Assembly (NCBI GenBank): GCA_031257675.1
Contig: JAIROG010000128.1
Span: 1-33,482, forward strand
Length of the DNA stretch: 33,482 nucleotides
Reading direction: 5' to 3'
From: Treponema sp.
GTDB taxonomy: Bacteria; Spirochaetota; Spirochaetia; Treponematales; Breznakiellaceae
Part shown: positions 25,019 through 33,323 of the stretch, one piece after another
How the letters are laid out: each line of letters begins with the position of its first letter
How positions within the stretch are numbered: position 1 is the first letter of the stretch
Program-made: the position numbers and the translations under genes
Notes under the pieces: generated by a model
Seen by the model: the letters and a program-made list of their open reading frames with translations, nothing else
Database searches by the model: none
What the model was told of the DNA's origin: nothing

Positions 25019-25944
25019 TGCGTTCCTTTTTTGCTTTCAACAGCGTTCTTAATCGCGTCTCTCATTTTGACGGCTTCATTGTACGCGGATTCCGCCGCGA
25101 ATTTCGCGGCTTTACGGTTGTCCATCTGGTACGCGCTGACGTCGCCTGCGGCTTCCGCAACCGCAATCCACGCTTTGAGGATAGACCGCGATGCGTTTAC
25201 CACGCCGCCATTGCCGTTTTGCAGAAGCGCCGCCGCGTCTTCCGCAGCGCCGCCTTGAGCGCCGTATCCCGGTATAAGAAAGAAAAGGTTCGCGTATTTC
25301 CGCCTGATTTCCACGGCTTCCTCTCGCTCTGTACAGCCTACAACCGCTCCGAAGGCGCCGTAGCCATATACACCCATATGATCCGCCGCCAAAGCGGAAA
25401 GTTTGTCGCCAACCGCGTGATACAACCGTCCGCCGTCTTTCAATTCCCGATACTCAAAGTCTCTCATGCCCTTATTGCTTGTCCGCATAAGCGCAAACGC
25501 GCCTTTGCCTGCGCTTTCGGCGTAACGCAACCACGGTTCAAGCGAGTCAACGCCCATGTATGGAGAGAGGGTGACGAAGTCCGCCTCAAACTCGCCCGCA
25601 AAATGAGCCAGCGCATACTGTTGAGCCGTATCCGCAATATCTCCGCGCTTGATATCGGCGATGACAAGACCGTTTTTTTTGCGAATGTACCGCAGGGTTT
25701 CCGCGTACGCTGAAAGCCCTTCAAATCCAAGCGCCTCGTAGTAGGCTATCTGCGCCTTGTAACAGGCGCACACGTCAAAGGTCGCGTCAATGACAGCCTT
25801 GTTGTAGTCCAGCACGGCCGCCGCGCCGGAACCGGCGTTTTTCACCATGCTGGAAGGCACATAAGAAGGGGATGTGTCCAGACCCACGCACACAGCGCCT
25901 TCTTTTGCGACAGATTCGTAAAGTTTGTCGATATTGTACATCAT
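25015..25944 (-). CDS. pyrF: Orotidine 5'-phosphate decarboxylase (long form)
   Basis: Makes UMP from OMP, the last step of the pathway. The catalytic ADIKRGDI motif (Asp-x-Lys-x-x-Asp) and GLDTSP near the N terminus are clear. At about 309 residues it is the long, type-2-like form. The ATG at 25944 (a second follows at 25941) lies one base after the stop of the upstream lipoprotein gene; codons further upstream in the same frame lie inside that gene and are not family-like. It ends with an ATGA overlap into pyrK. Confidence 0.95.
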   Translation of the reverse strand: MMYNIDKLYESVAKEGAVCVGLDTSPSYVPSSMVKNAGSGAAAVLDYNKAVIDATFDVCACYKAQIAYYEALGFEGLSAYAETLRYIRKKNGLVIADIKRGDIADTAQQYALAHFAGEFEADFVTLSPYMGVDSLEPWLRYAESAGKGAFALMRTSNKGMRDFEYRELKDGGRLYHAVGDKLSALAADHMGVYGYGAFGAVVGCTEREEAVEIRRKYANLFFLIPGYGAQGGAAEDAAALLQNGNGGVVNASRSILKAWIAVAEAAGDVSAYQMDNRKAAKFAAESAYNEAVKMRDAIKNAVESKKGTQ

Positions 25945-25945
25945 G

Positions 25946-27652
25946 TCACCGCACCTGCACCCGCCAATTCCTGCCCGCGACAAAACCCCAGCGTTTGTTC
26001 ACATAGATGGAAAAGGCGTTCGCCTCGGTCTGAAAGGCTCTTCCTATGTCGGGCCACGTGCCGGAGTAATCGTCCTTTTTCGGGAGCATCGCCCTGCGCC
26101 AGGGGGATGCCTCCAGACGGGACGCCAGATTGCCGCCGAAATACCAGTACGCTTGGTTGGCGGGCTGTTGCAACACATGCGCTTGAAATTCGTTCATCAC
26201 CAGATAATTGTCCGCAATATCGTAATGCTGATAATCGAAGAAAGACAGGATGAAGTTCTTTGCCGCCGGCATAAGCGAGTCGTAGCGGCTTTTGGTGAAG
26301 GAGCGAAAATCAGCGTCAATGAAGAAAAGCCCGTGAAACCCTTCGTGCGCCATGAATTGTTTGCGCAGAACATCGGAGGACTCTCTTGACACGGAGATGA
26401 TCGCCCCGGAACCGGCGCGTATCTTTTCATTCGTTTCCCTTTTCAAAATCTCATTTGCAAAAAGTATTTCTTTCAGTTCGAATTCTTCTTTCAGGAGCGG
26501 AAAATGCGTTGTTTCCGCGCGCTCAAAAAAAGCCGCAAGGTCTTCGGCGCGGTAATCGTGCGCATTCCAGCCATGCTGTCCTTCGAGATCCTGATCCGTA
26601 ACAAGCCTGCCGCGGTAACCCGCCTTTTCCACAAAGAACGCGAGCCGCTTGAAAAGATTGTCCTGCACCTGATAATTCGCCGTATCAAAGATAAGCAGGG
26701 ACGGAAATCCCTCCCACAGGAAAACCTCGTAACGGCTGTCCCGCCATTCGCCCTGACGGTAGGCGAGCGCTATGCCCGGATCCGCCGGAATGGGGGCGAA
26801 GGGGAACGCCCTCTCCTCGGAAGCCTCCAATCTCACCGTTCCCATGCGACTTGAAACGGTTACCCTGAGCGGATACGGATTGGAGGGAAACATGCCCGGC
26901 GGTACGTAGAGCGAATTTCCCTTTTGATGGGGCCCTGTCCATTCAAAAAATATTTCGCCAGGTTCAACCGTGATTGTATCCTCTCCGCCGGTTCTTGAAT
27001 CAGAAGGATCGTAGAAAGAAGAAGCCGAAAGCTCGATCTGTCCGCCGCTTCTGAACGTTTCAGGCGGATCGATGAGCCACGACTCATTGCTTGTTCTGGT
27101 GTCGTCTTGCCGGACAAAAGGCGTTGTCAGAAAGGTCTTTCCTTCTGGCGACGCTTCCCACGAGAAACCGAACCAGCGTTTTTTGATGCGCAAGGCTTTT
27201 ATCTCAAGGAAGGAATCCGATTCTTCCTTGGAGGCTTTTCCCTGTCGAGAGACGGAAACAGTGAATCTGCGGATGCTTGCGGCGTTGACCGGCGCCGCAA
27301 ATCGTATGACATCGGGCTTTTGTTCAGTGATGAGCGATGCGTCTAAGGGAAGCTCCCAGTCAATCGCTCCCACTCCCGCTCCTTCTATATACAGCCTGAT
27401 TTCGCCGTTGAATTGACCATGTATCGTATAGGCCAACTCAATGGAGGAATTTTTGGGAAATGGGGTCAGTTCCTCAAAGAAAAATTCCGTCTTGCTCTTT
27501 TTTGCAAGCGGAATAATTCCGGTTGATCTCTTCTTTGAATGCCCATAGAGGATTCCGGAGTCAACGGCAAAATTTACGCGCTTCTTGAAAGAACAGGATG
27601 AAAAATATGTTAATGAGAATATAATAAATAGAAAAAATATCTTGTTCCGCAT
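25946..27652 (-). CDS. Putative lipoprotein with an HExxH metallopeptidase-like motif
   Basis: A 568-residue protein with a hydrophobic leader ending in FSSC (Cys20), a loose spirochaete-like lipobox. The first half (about 30-300) is beta-rich and may be one or more carbohydrate-binding-like or immunoglobulin-like domains. The second half contains AHEGFHGLFF with HExxH at residues 436-440 and, 48 residues on, NEFQAHV with Glu488, the layout of a gluzincin zinc peptidase with Glu as the third ligand. I know no named family. It leads the pyrF-pyrK-pyrD operon by one base, although no metabolic link is obvious. A peptidase role is inferred from the motif alone. Confidence 0.75.
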   Translation of the reverse strand: MRNKIFFLFIIFSLTYFSSCSFKKRVNFAVDSGILYGHSKKRSTGIIPLAKKSKTEFFFEELTPFPKNSSIELAYTIHGQFNGEIRLYIEGAGVGAIDWELPLDASLITEQKPDVIRFAAPVNAASIRRFTVSVSRQGKASKEESDSFLEIKALRIKKRWFGFSWEASPEGKTFLTTPFVRQDDTRTSNESWLIDPPETFRSGGQIELSASSFYDPSDSRTGGEDTITVEPGEIFFEWTGPHQKGNSLYVPPGMFPSNPYPLRVTVSSRMGTVRLEASEERAFPFAPIPADPGIALAYRQGEWRDSRYEVFLWEGFPSLLIFDTANYQVQDNLFKRLAFFVEKAGYRGRLVTDQDLEGQHGWNAHDYRAEDLAAFFERAETTHFPLLKEEFELKEILFANEILKRETNEKIRAGSGAIISVSRESSDVLRKQFMAHEGFHGLFFIDADFRSFTKSRYDSLMPAAKNFILSFFDYQHYDIADNYLVMNEFQAHVLQQPANQAYWYFGGNLASRLEASPWRRAMLPKKDDYSGTWPDIGRAFQTEANAFSIYVNKRWGFVAGRNWRVQVR

Positions 27653-27691
27653 ACTATTTTATTTTAGCATGATTTTGACGATACATGCAAT

Positions 27692-28309
27692 ATGACAAGA
27701 ATGGAAGAAATAATTTTTCTGGCGCTTGCGCCCCACCGCGATTGCGGGAAAGGCGTGGGAATTGTCAAGCGGTCGCTTTTCTCGCTCGGTTTTTATGGGG
27801 CGTTTTCATTTCCCACGGCAAGCCCGCTTGCCGTTCTTGCGCGCGCGTTGACAAAAGGCGAACTCAAGCGGATCGCGGCGCGGTTGCGGGAGCATACGTT
27901 TGCGGGTGGAAAAAGAGGGCGCATAACCGCCGGAGAATGGGGGACGACAACGCTCGGCGGGATTCTTTTTGGAGGGCAACGGCTTGATGTTCCGGTGGAG
28001 CAGTTGTTTCAAGCGGGCGCCGCGCTTCCATACGGCGTTGTTGTGGAGCCATGCGCGGTTCCCCTGCTTGTGGAGGCTGTGATGCGCGGCGATGCGCCGG
28101 GCGACAATGCGCTGTGGGAAACTTGGAAAGCCGCCGGGGAAAAGACGCAGCCTGCCATACAGATTGCGCCTTTTTCTTTTACCGCAGGATATGTGGCGAA
28201 CCTTGCGTTGCGCCCACTTTGCAATGACGGCTATTCGTTTGAATGGCGCGTCGGAGAGCCGGCATGGATGCCAAAAACGCAGCGCTTTTCAGCCGAAAAC
28301 GACCGGTAA
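27692..28309 (+). CDS. Hypothetical protein
   Basis: A 205-residue protein with no signal peptide or membrane segment. I do not recognise it. The N terminus (EEIIFLALAPHRDCGKGVG, then FYGAFSFP) is followed by a helical ELKRIAARLREHTF. Codon use matches its neighbours and the frame is cleanly open, so it is probably real. The ATG at 27692 has no Shine-Dalgarno sequence; an ATG at 27701 is an alternative. It stands alone between the divergent lipoprotein gene and the convergent cysteine desulfurase gene. Confidence 0.7.
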   Translation: MTRMEEIIFLALAPHRDCGKGVGIVKRSLFSLGFYGAFSFPTASPLAVLARALTKGELKRIAARLREHTFAGGKRGRITAGEWGTTTLGGILFGGQRLDVPVEQLFQAGAALPYGVVVEPCAVPLLVEAVMRGDAPGDNALWETWKAAGEKTQPAIQIAPFSFTAGYVANLALRPLCNDGYSFEWRVGEPAWMPKTQRFSAENDR

Positions 28310-28374
28310 GAAGATATATGCCGTTATAGGACTTTTTTAACGCCGCTTCAGCGTACCGCATAGCCAAAAACATG

Positions 28375-29532
28375 TCAATGCCGCTGGATCACGCGTTTAA
28401 GCGCTTCTATCAGGGCGTCGATGTCGTCCATAGCGGTCGAGCGTCCCTGAGAGACGCGGACGCCTTCCAGTTGCGCGTCTTTCGCCTCGCCCATCGCCGC
28501 AAGCGCCGGACGGTCGTTTGAAGCGGAAGAGCAGGCTGAACCTGTCGAAACGGCGAAGCCTTCATCGTCAAGCGTCCGTACGAGAACCTCGCCCGGAAGA
28601 CCCTTGATGCGCATCTGGAGAATGTAGGGGGAAAACCGTCCGTCTTCCGCGCCCCTGTCTTCCGGTATGAGGGCGCAGCGTTCATTCTCACGCAGAAACC
28701 CGATAAGACGGGCGAAACGCTCGCGGGCGTTCCCGTATTCGGATCGGGCCGCCTCTTCATCGGCATAGCGTTCCATGCAGGAAGCCAGAGCGACTGCGCC
28801 TCCGGTGTTTTCCGTGCCGGATCTGACGCCGCGTTCCTGAGAGCCACCTTTGAAAATGGTTTCAAGCGGTTTTTTAAGGTACAAAAGCCCTATGCCGCGA
28901 GGGGCGCCGATCTTGTGTCCGCTCATGGAAGCGGAATCCACCCATGAAAGGGGAAGCGCCTTTCCGCCGGTTTTTCCAAGCGCCTGAACCATATCGCAGT
29001 GCAGGTGAACGGGTTTTGCCCCGGCGATCCTTCTTTTTTGTAAATATTCGGAGATTTCTTCTATATTATTCACCGCGCCGGTTTCGTTGTTCGCCAACAT
29101 GACGGCGGCAAAACCGGCGTCCGGCTGCTTCTCCAGCGTTTTTTCAAGACAAGCCGCCGTCACCCGCCCATCCGGTTCAACCGGTATGAGTGCGATCCGT
29201 TTGCCCAGCCGTTCAAGCATGAAGCAGTTTTCCCGTATGGACGGATGCTCAACCGCCGAAAAGAGGACGGCATTCACTCGTTGGCGCAACAATAGGGAAT
29301 AGAGAACCAGCGCGTTTGACTCGGTTCCTCCCGATGTCCAGTAGAGTTGTTCGGCGGAAACGCCCAATATACGGGCGCACCGTTCCCGGGTGTCTTCCAC
29401 CATCCGCCGCGCCGTCTTTCCTTCCTCATGCCGCGAAGAGGGATTCCCAAAGGGAATTTTTTCACTTTCAATGGCGCCAAGCGGATCAGGCGGCGCGGTC
29501 GCAGCCCAATCAAAGTAATGACGGCTGTCCAT
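28375..29532 (-). CDS. Cysteine desulfurase (NifS/IscS family)
   Basis: A PLP enzyme that takes sulfur from cysteine for Fe-S clusters and tRNA thiolation. The 385-residue product has the start YFDWAATAPP, SGGTESNA, the PLP lysine in SMSGHKIGAPRG and the sulfur-carrying Cys in STGSACSS. No iscU, iscR or mnmA is adjacent, so its partner is unknown. The ATG at 29532 has GGGG upstream. The loop after the catalytic Cys fits the group I (IscS/NifS) shape better than SufS. Confidence 0.93.
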   Translation of the reverse strand: MDSRHYFDWAATAPPDPLGAIESEKIPFGNPSSRHEEGKTARRMVEDTRERCARILGVSAEQLYWTSGGTESNALVLYSLLLRQRVNAVLFSAVEHPSIRENCFMLERLGKRIALIPVEPDGRVTAACLEKTLEKQPDAGFAAVMLANNETGAVNNIEEISEYLQKRRIAGAKPVHLHCDMVQALGKTGGKALPLSWVDSASMSGHKIGAPRGIGLLYLKKPLETIFKGGSQERGVRSGTENTGGAVALASCMERYADEEAARSEYGNARERFARLIGFLRENERCALIPEDRGAEDGRFSPYILQMRIKGLPGEVLVRTLDDEGFAVSTGSACSSASNDRPALAAMGEAKDAQLEGVRVSQGRSTAMDDIDALIEALKRVIQRH

Positions 29533-29725
29533 TTAGCCCCAATCTAACGCAGAAACCAGAGCAATAAAGCTGGCTATGCGCGTTTCGCGGCGTTTGTTGC
29601 GCATAAAAATCACAATTAGACCTCTCAATAATCTGTTTTGTTTGCGCGTTGCATCAACACGCTGCGCGCCCTTCAAAGGCGGCTTGAGGCATTGCGATCA
29701 TCCTCAGCGAGCCTCGTCCGGCCGC
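29533..29725. other. Spacer between the desulfurase and the MutY-like gene
   Basis: No gene or clear terminator is visible in these 193 bases. A TTAGAT nine bases before the desulfurase ATG on the minus strand is a weak -10 candidate without a good -35 box. Confidence 0.4.
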
Positions 29726-30571
29726 TTATTCTTTAATGCGGTACACACCTTGATTTTCGCACACTATCGCATCCTTTTGCAAGCCGTCAAGGGCGCGGTA
29801 CAGTTCCTGTTTTTGGGCTGCGGTTTTGCGCAGCAAAGACTCTATAGTTGACGCGCCTTCCTGCGCAAGGGCGCGGACGACGCCTCCCCGAATCTGCCGA
29901 AGCGAACCTTCAAATTTGGATTGTTTTGCGTAATGGGCGCTTCTGCGGTTCGGATTTACATGCAGCTTCTTGAGATTCGTCCCATAATCCATGAGCGCCC
30001 AGTACCAGAGGCGCGGATTTTTTCTGGTCTCTCCATCAAGGGCAGCCTCGAGTATGGAAAAAATCTCACGGTCGGAAACGGCGCGCGGTGAATGGGCGTC
30101 ATAGAAAAAGTGAATCGTTGCGGCCCGGATGTTGGTCTCAATAAAGACGGACGGATAATTGTAGGCGAAACAGGCTATAGCGCCGGCCGTGTACGCGCCG
30201 GCCCCGGGCAGAGAACAGAGAATATCCGGCGTTTCAGGGACATGCCCCCCGTAATCTTCCGTGATGACGCGGGCGCAGTCTTTCAAGAAACGGCAACGCC
30301 TATTGTAGCCAAGCCCCACCCATTCGGAGAGGGCTTCTTCCAAAGAAGCGGTATGCAAGGCTTCCGGCGAGGGCCAGCGTGACATCCAGCGTTCAAAATA
30401 GGGGATCACCCGCTCGGTCTGCGTCTGTTGCAGCATAAATTCGGAAACCAGCACGCCCCACGGCGCCGTCCGTTCCCTCCAGGGAAATGTTCTCCCGTAT
30501 TGCTCATAATATGAATGCACTTCGGCTTTGAATCGCTTGATTTTCTCAATTTTCTCAACATTCGCCGTCAT
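29726..30571 (-). CDS. MutY-like A/G-mismatch DNA glycosylase without an Fe-S cluster
   Basis: MutY removes adenine mispaired with 8-oxoguanine. The 281-residue product has the HhH-GPD fold: FPWRERTAPWGV, the catalytic Glu in SEFMLQQTQ, the helix-hairpin-helix LPGAGAYTAGAI and the usual later helices. Two things differ from standard MutY. The catalytic Asp of VDGNV is replaced by Glu in FIETNIR, and the four Cys of the C-terminal 4Fe-4S loop are absent after LHVNPNRR. In place of the NUDIX-like C domain, about 60 residues (RQIRGGVVRALAQEG onward) look like a winged helix. The ATG overlaps the stop of the HEAT-repeat gene by four bases. Confidence 0.85.
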   Translation of the reverse strand: MTANVEKIEKIKRFKAEVHSYYEQYGRTFPWRERTAPWGVLVSEFMLQQTQTERVIPYFERWMSRWPSPEALHTASLEEALSEWVGLGYNRRCRFLKDCARVITEDYGGHVPETPDILCSLPGAGAYTAGAIACFAYNYPSVFIETNIRAATIHFFYDAHSPRAVSDREIFSILEAALDGETRKNPRLWYWALMDYGTNLKKLHVNPNRRSAHYAKQSKFEGSLRQIRGGVVRALAQEGASTIESLLRKTAAQKQELYRALDGLQKDAIVCENQGVYRIKE

Positions 30572-31905
30572 AATGTTTCCAGAACCCTCTGCGCCTTTGC
30601 CGCAAGAGCGCTGTTTTTCTGATTTGCAAGAATGCGGACTTCTTCGGTGAGAGACGTGAACCTGTTGTTCTGCGTCATATCAAGGGCGGCTGACTTTTCC
30701 ACAGCCGAACCGGACGCGAAGAATCGCCGGGCAAGACTTTCGAGCTTGCCGCTTTTTGCCTTTGAAAGGATGCGCAAGAATCCGTTGTAAAGCGTGGTCG
30801 TGTGTTTTTTTTGAGCTTCATCCAGCGCCTCGATCACCTGTTGTACATAGGCGTCCGCATTGTTGTTCAAAAGCATTTCGGCAGCCAAAATCCGCGCGTA
30901 ATCGGGGATTCTCGCCCCGGAAAACAGCGCGTCAAGCGCACCCACCGCTTCTCCGTTGCCGATGGCGCCCAACGCCCTGATCGATTCTTCCCGCACAATC
31001 CGCGCCTCGTCCTTTTCAGCCCGATGCTTGAGATACGGAATCGCGGCGGACAGTTTTCGCTCGCCCGCCGACTTCGCCGCGGCGGCTCGCGTACGGAAAA
31101 CCGGATCGCGGAAATTTTCCATGATCGCTTCGTCAACCCGCTGTCCTGAAAACGGACCTAGAGCGGCGACTGCGGCGGTACGCACCGTAGGCTCGGACGT
31201 GGACAATGCGCCGAGAATAGCGTCAAGTCCGGCGTCATCCCCTATTTTGGAAAGCGCCTCCAGCGCCGCTATGCGCAGAGAAGAGCTTTGCCCGCTGTCA
31301 TTTACAATATCAACAAGGAAAGGAACCGCTTTTCTTGATTTAGTTTCCCCCAATGCGTTCAGAAGCGTTCCATTATTCCCGGCGCCCGGATCGCGGTTTG
31401 TGTAGAGATCGATCAGAAATTCCGCGATTTCATCGGCGCCACCGGCGCCGCCGGAGTCACTCGCAACATTGCCCAGAGCGCGAATCGCCGGACCCAAAAT
31501 ATCCGACGCCCCGTCATCGACGACCTCTTTCAAAACCGAAGCCGCTTTGGGCGGTTTCATCTTTCCACAATATTCTATAGCCGCGACAATCACATCCTGC
31601 GGTTCATCCGCGCGGTTTTCAATGATCGCAATCGCCTTTTCTTCCAGATCGCCTTTCTGCCTGCCCCCGAAAAAAGACAACGCCCCGGCGATGATCTTCC
31701 TGTTTTGCGTGGTTTGCGCTACCCGCGCCAGTTCCTCATCAAGCCTATCGTCCGCATACGAAGGGTCTTTTTTCAAGTTTTCAATCAGCGCCGCTATTTC
31801 GGTTTCCGTCCCGTAGCGAATGACATCAAGCCGGTCTTGCGATTCATCAGCCCACGCTGCGGCGGCAATCCAAAAACACAATGAAACGACTGCTATTGGT
31901 TTCAT
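30568..31905 (-). CDS. Exported HEAT-repeat protein
   Basis: A 445-residue protein with a signal peptide (MKPIAVVSLCFWIAAAAWA, cleaved before Asp-Glu) and about eight to nine HEAT-like repeats through the rest, such as RIAALEALSKIGDDAGLDAI and REESIRALGAIGNGEAVGAL. HEAT solenoids bind other proteins, so it is probably a periplasmic scaffold. The ATG at 31905 is chosen over an in-frame TTG at 31911 because GGGAG is eight bases upstream of the ATG. A minus-strand TATAAT at 31931-31936, overlapping the tgt stop, could serve it, but its -35 box is poor. The last base pairs overlap the MutY-like gene (ATGA). Confidence 0.87.
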   Translation of the reverse strand: MKPIAVVSLCFWIAAAAWADESQDRLDVIRYGTETEIAALIENLKKDPSYADDRLDEELARVAQTTQNRKIIAGALSFFGGRQKGDLEEKAIAIIENRADEPQDVIVAAIEYCGKMKPPKAASVLKEVVDDGASDILGPAIRALGNVASDSGGAGGADEIAEFLIDLYTNRDPGAGNNGTLLNALGETKSRKAVPFLVDIVNDSGQSSSLRIAALEALSKIGDDAGLDAILGALSTSEPTVRTAAVAALGPFSGQRVDEAIMENFRDPVFRTRAAAAKSAGERKLSAAIPYLKHRAEKDEARIVREESIRALGAIGNGEAVGALDALFSGARIPDYARILAAEMLLNNNADAYVQQVIEALDEAQKKHTTTLYNGFLRILSKAKSGKLESLARRFFASGSAVEKSAALDMTQNNRFTSLTEEVRILANQKNSALAAKAQRVLETL

Positions 31906-31929
31906 GCTCAAATCTCCCGTTCACAGGTA

Positions 31930-33066
31930 TTATACATCATTTTCCGTATTTTCCGTATATTTTTTCAAAAAGTCCGCCTTAAAAGCCGGGAATCTGCCTT
32001 CCTCTATGGCTCTACGGGCGTTTTCCACCAAATCGTACAGAAAGTAGAGGTTATGATAGCTTGCCAGCATGGAACAGAGAATTTCCTGTGCCTTGAAAAG
32101 ATGCCGTAGGTACGAGCGGCTGTATGTGCGGCAGACTTTGCAGGCGCATGATTCATCAAGGGGGGACTGGTCGAATTTGTTGTCGAGCTTTTTCAGGGAA
32201 AATGCGCCGGATCGCGTAAAAACATGTCCGTTCCTGCCCACTCTGGTCGGGAAAACGCAGTCAAACATGTCAATGCCACTCTCAATCGCTGCCAGAATGT
32301 ATTCGGGCGTCCCGATGCCCATAACGTAACGAGGTTTTTCCGCGGGCAATAGGGACGCGGTAAAGGCGAGATACTCGAAAAAAACCTCCTTAGGCTCACC
32401 CACCGAAAGCCCGCCTATGGCGACGCCGGGCGTATCAGAGGCTATGGTCAACGCGGCGCTCCGCTCCCGTAGGTCTTTGTAGAAATTTCCTTGCACAATG
32501 CCGAACAATCGCCCGGTATAACCATTTTCTTGTTGCAAAAGCCATTGCCGCTTCGCCCGCATAAGCCATTGCGCGGTTGTCTCAAGCGCGTTGGCGGCGT
32601 CCCTGTATTCGGCGCCCCAAGGTCCGCACACGTCAAGTTGCATCTGTATATCGCTGTTCAAAACAGCCTGAATATCAACGATTTTTTCAGGCGTCAACAT
32701 ATGGTGAGAACCGTCGATATGGGAGCGAAACTTCACGCCCTCGCTGGTTATTTTACGGAAAGGCGCGAGGGAAAACACTTGAAATCCGCCTGAATCCGTG
32801 AGTATGTTGCGATCCCACCGCATAAATGTATGCAGTCCGCCCGCAGCCTGTATCACTTCAGTTCCGGGGCTGAGGTAGAGGTGGTAGGTGTTTGACAAAA
32901 TGATTTCAAAGCCTATTTCGAGGAGGTCTTCACGGGACAAAGCCTTGACCGCCGCGTTTGTACCCACCGGCATAAACACCGGCGTCTTGACAGTTCCATG
33001 AGGCAGAGACATCACGCCGGCGCGGACTGATTTGTCGGTATGTTGAATGGTAAAAAAGCCGCTCAC
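31930..33066 (-). CDS. tgt: Queuine tRNA-ribosyltransferase
   Basis: Exchanges guanine 34 for preQ1 in tRNAs for Asp, Asn, His and Tyr. The 378-residue product shows GTNAAVKAL, LSNTYHLYLSPG, DSGGFQVFSL with the catalytic Asp, GGLSVGEPKE, the nucleophile region DCVFPTRVGRNG and the zinc site CACKVC with the later His. The GTG at 33066 fits the family start (SGFFTIQHTDK); an ATG at 33084 in the same frame lies next to and inside the promoter region, so it is less likely. A TATACT ends eight bases before the GTG. Confidence 0.95.
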   Translation of the reverse strand: MSGFFTIQHTDKSVRAGVMSLPHGTVKTPVFMPVGTNAAVKALSREDLLEIGFEIILSNTYHLYLSPGTEVIQAAGGLHTFMRWDRNILTDSGGFQVFSLAPFRKITSEGVKFRSHIDGSHHMLTPEKIVDIQAVLNSDIQMQLDVCGPWGAEYRDAANALETTAQWLMRAKRQWLLQQENGYTGRLFGIVQGNFYKDLRERSAALTIASDTPGVAIGGLSVGEPKEVFFEYLAFTASLLPAEKPRYVMGIGTPEYILAAIESGIDMFDCVFPTRVGRNGHVFTRSGAFSLKKLDNKFDQSPLDESCACKVCRTYSRSYLRHLFKAQEILCSMLASYHNLYFLYDLVENARRAIEEGRFPAFKADFLKKYTENTENDV

Positions 33067-33074
33067 AATGAGAG

Positions 33075-33080
33075 AGTATA
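33075..33080 (-). promoter_or_regulatory. Probable -10 box of tgt
   Basis: TATACT on the minus strand ends eight bases before the GTG start, leaving a leader of only one or two bases. The -35 region (TAGTAA at 17 bases) is poor, so this is a weaker case than the other promoters of this type in the window. Confidence 0.45.
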
Positions 33081-33084
33081 GCAT

Positions 33085-33323
33085 GGTTTCCGGGATTTTA
33101 CTAGTGGAGTCCCTTCCAAGCCGCGCCCGTCTGGAGCGTGTTCACCTGCGTAGCAGAGAGGAAGAGCCGTTGCGGAGTCATGGCGACCTGCTGGCGGCGA
33201 AACATACATCTCTGTTATGCGAATTTTTTCTGGCTTTTACTGGAATGATTCTAATTGTATGCGCTGGGAGGCAATTGCCTGACAGACCGTTAAAGAATAG
33301 AGCGGCGATCCGCCTCCAGATGA
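33085..33323. other. Gene-free interval
   Basis: One + strand open frame crosses the interval (33047-33328) without a ribosome binding site or recognisable sequence, and its first codons lie inside tgt. I see no clear inverted terminal repeat of an insertion sequence, although the IS remnant begins directly after this stretch. Confidence 0.35.

Noticed and set aside
28310-28374. A bidirectional terminator between the convergent genes at 28309 and 28375
   Set aside because: The best stem is CGTTA/TAACG, five pairs with a long loop, which is too weak to call.
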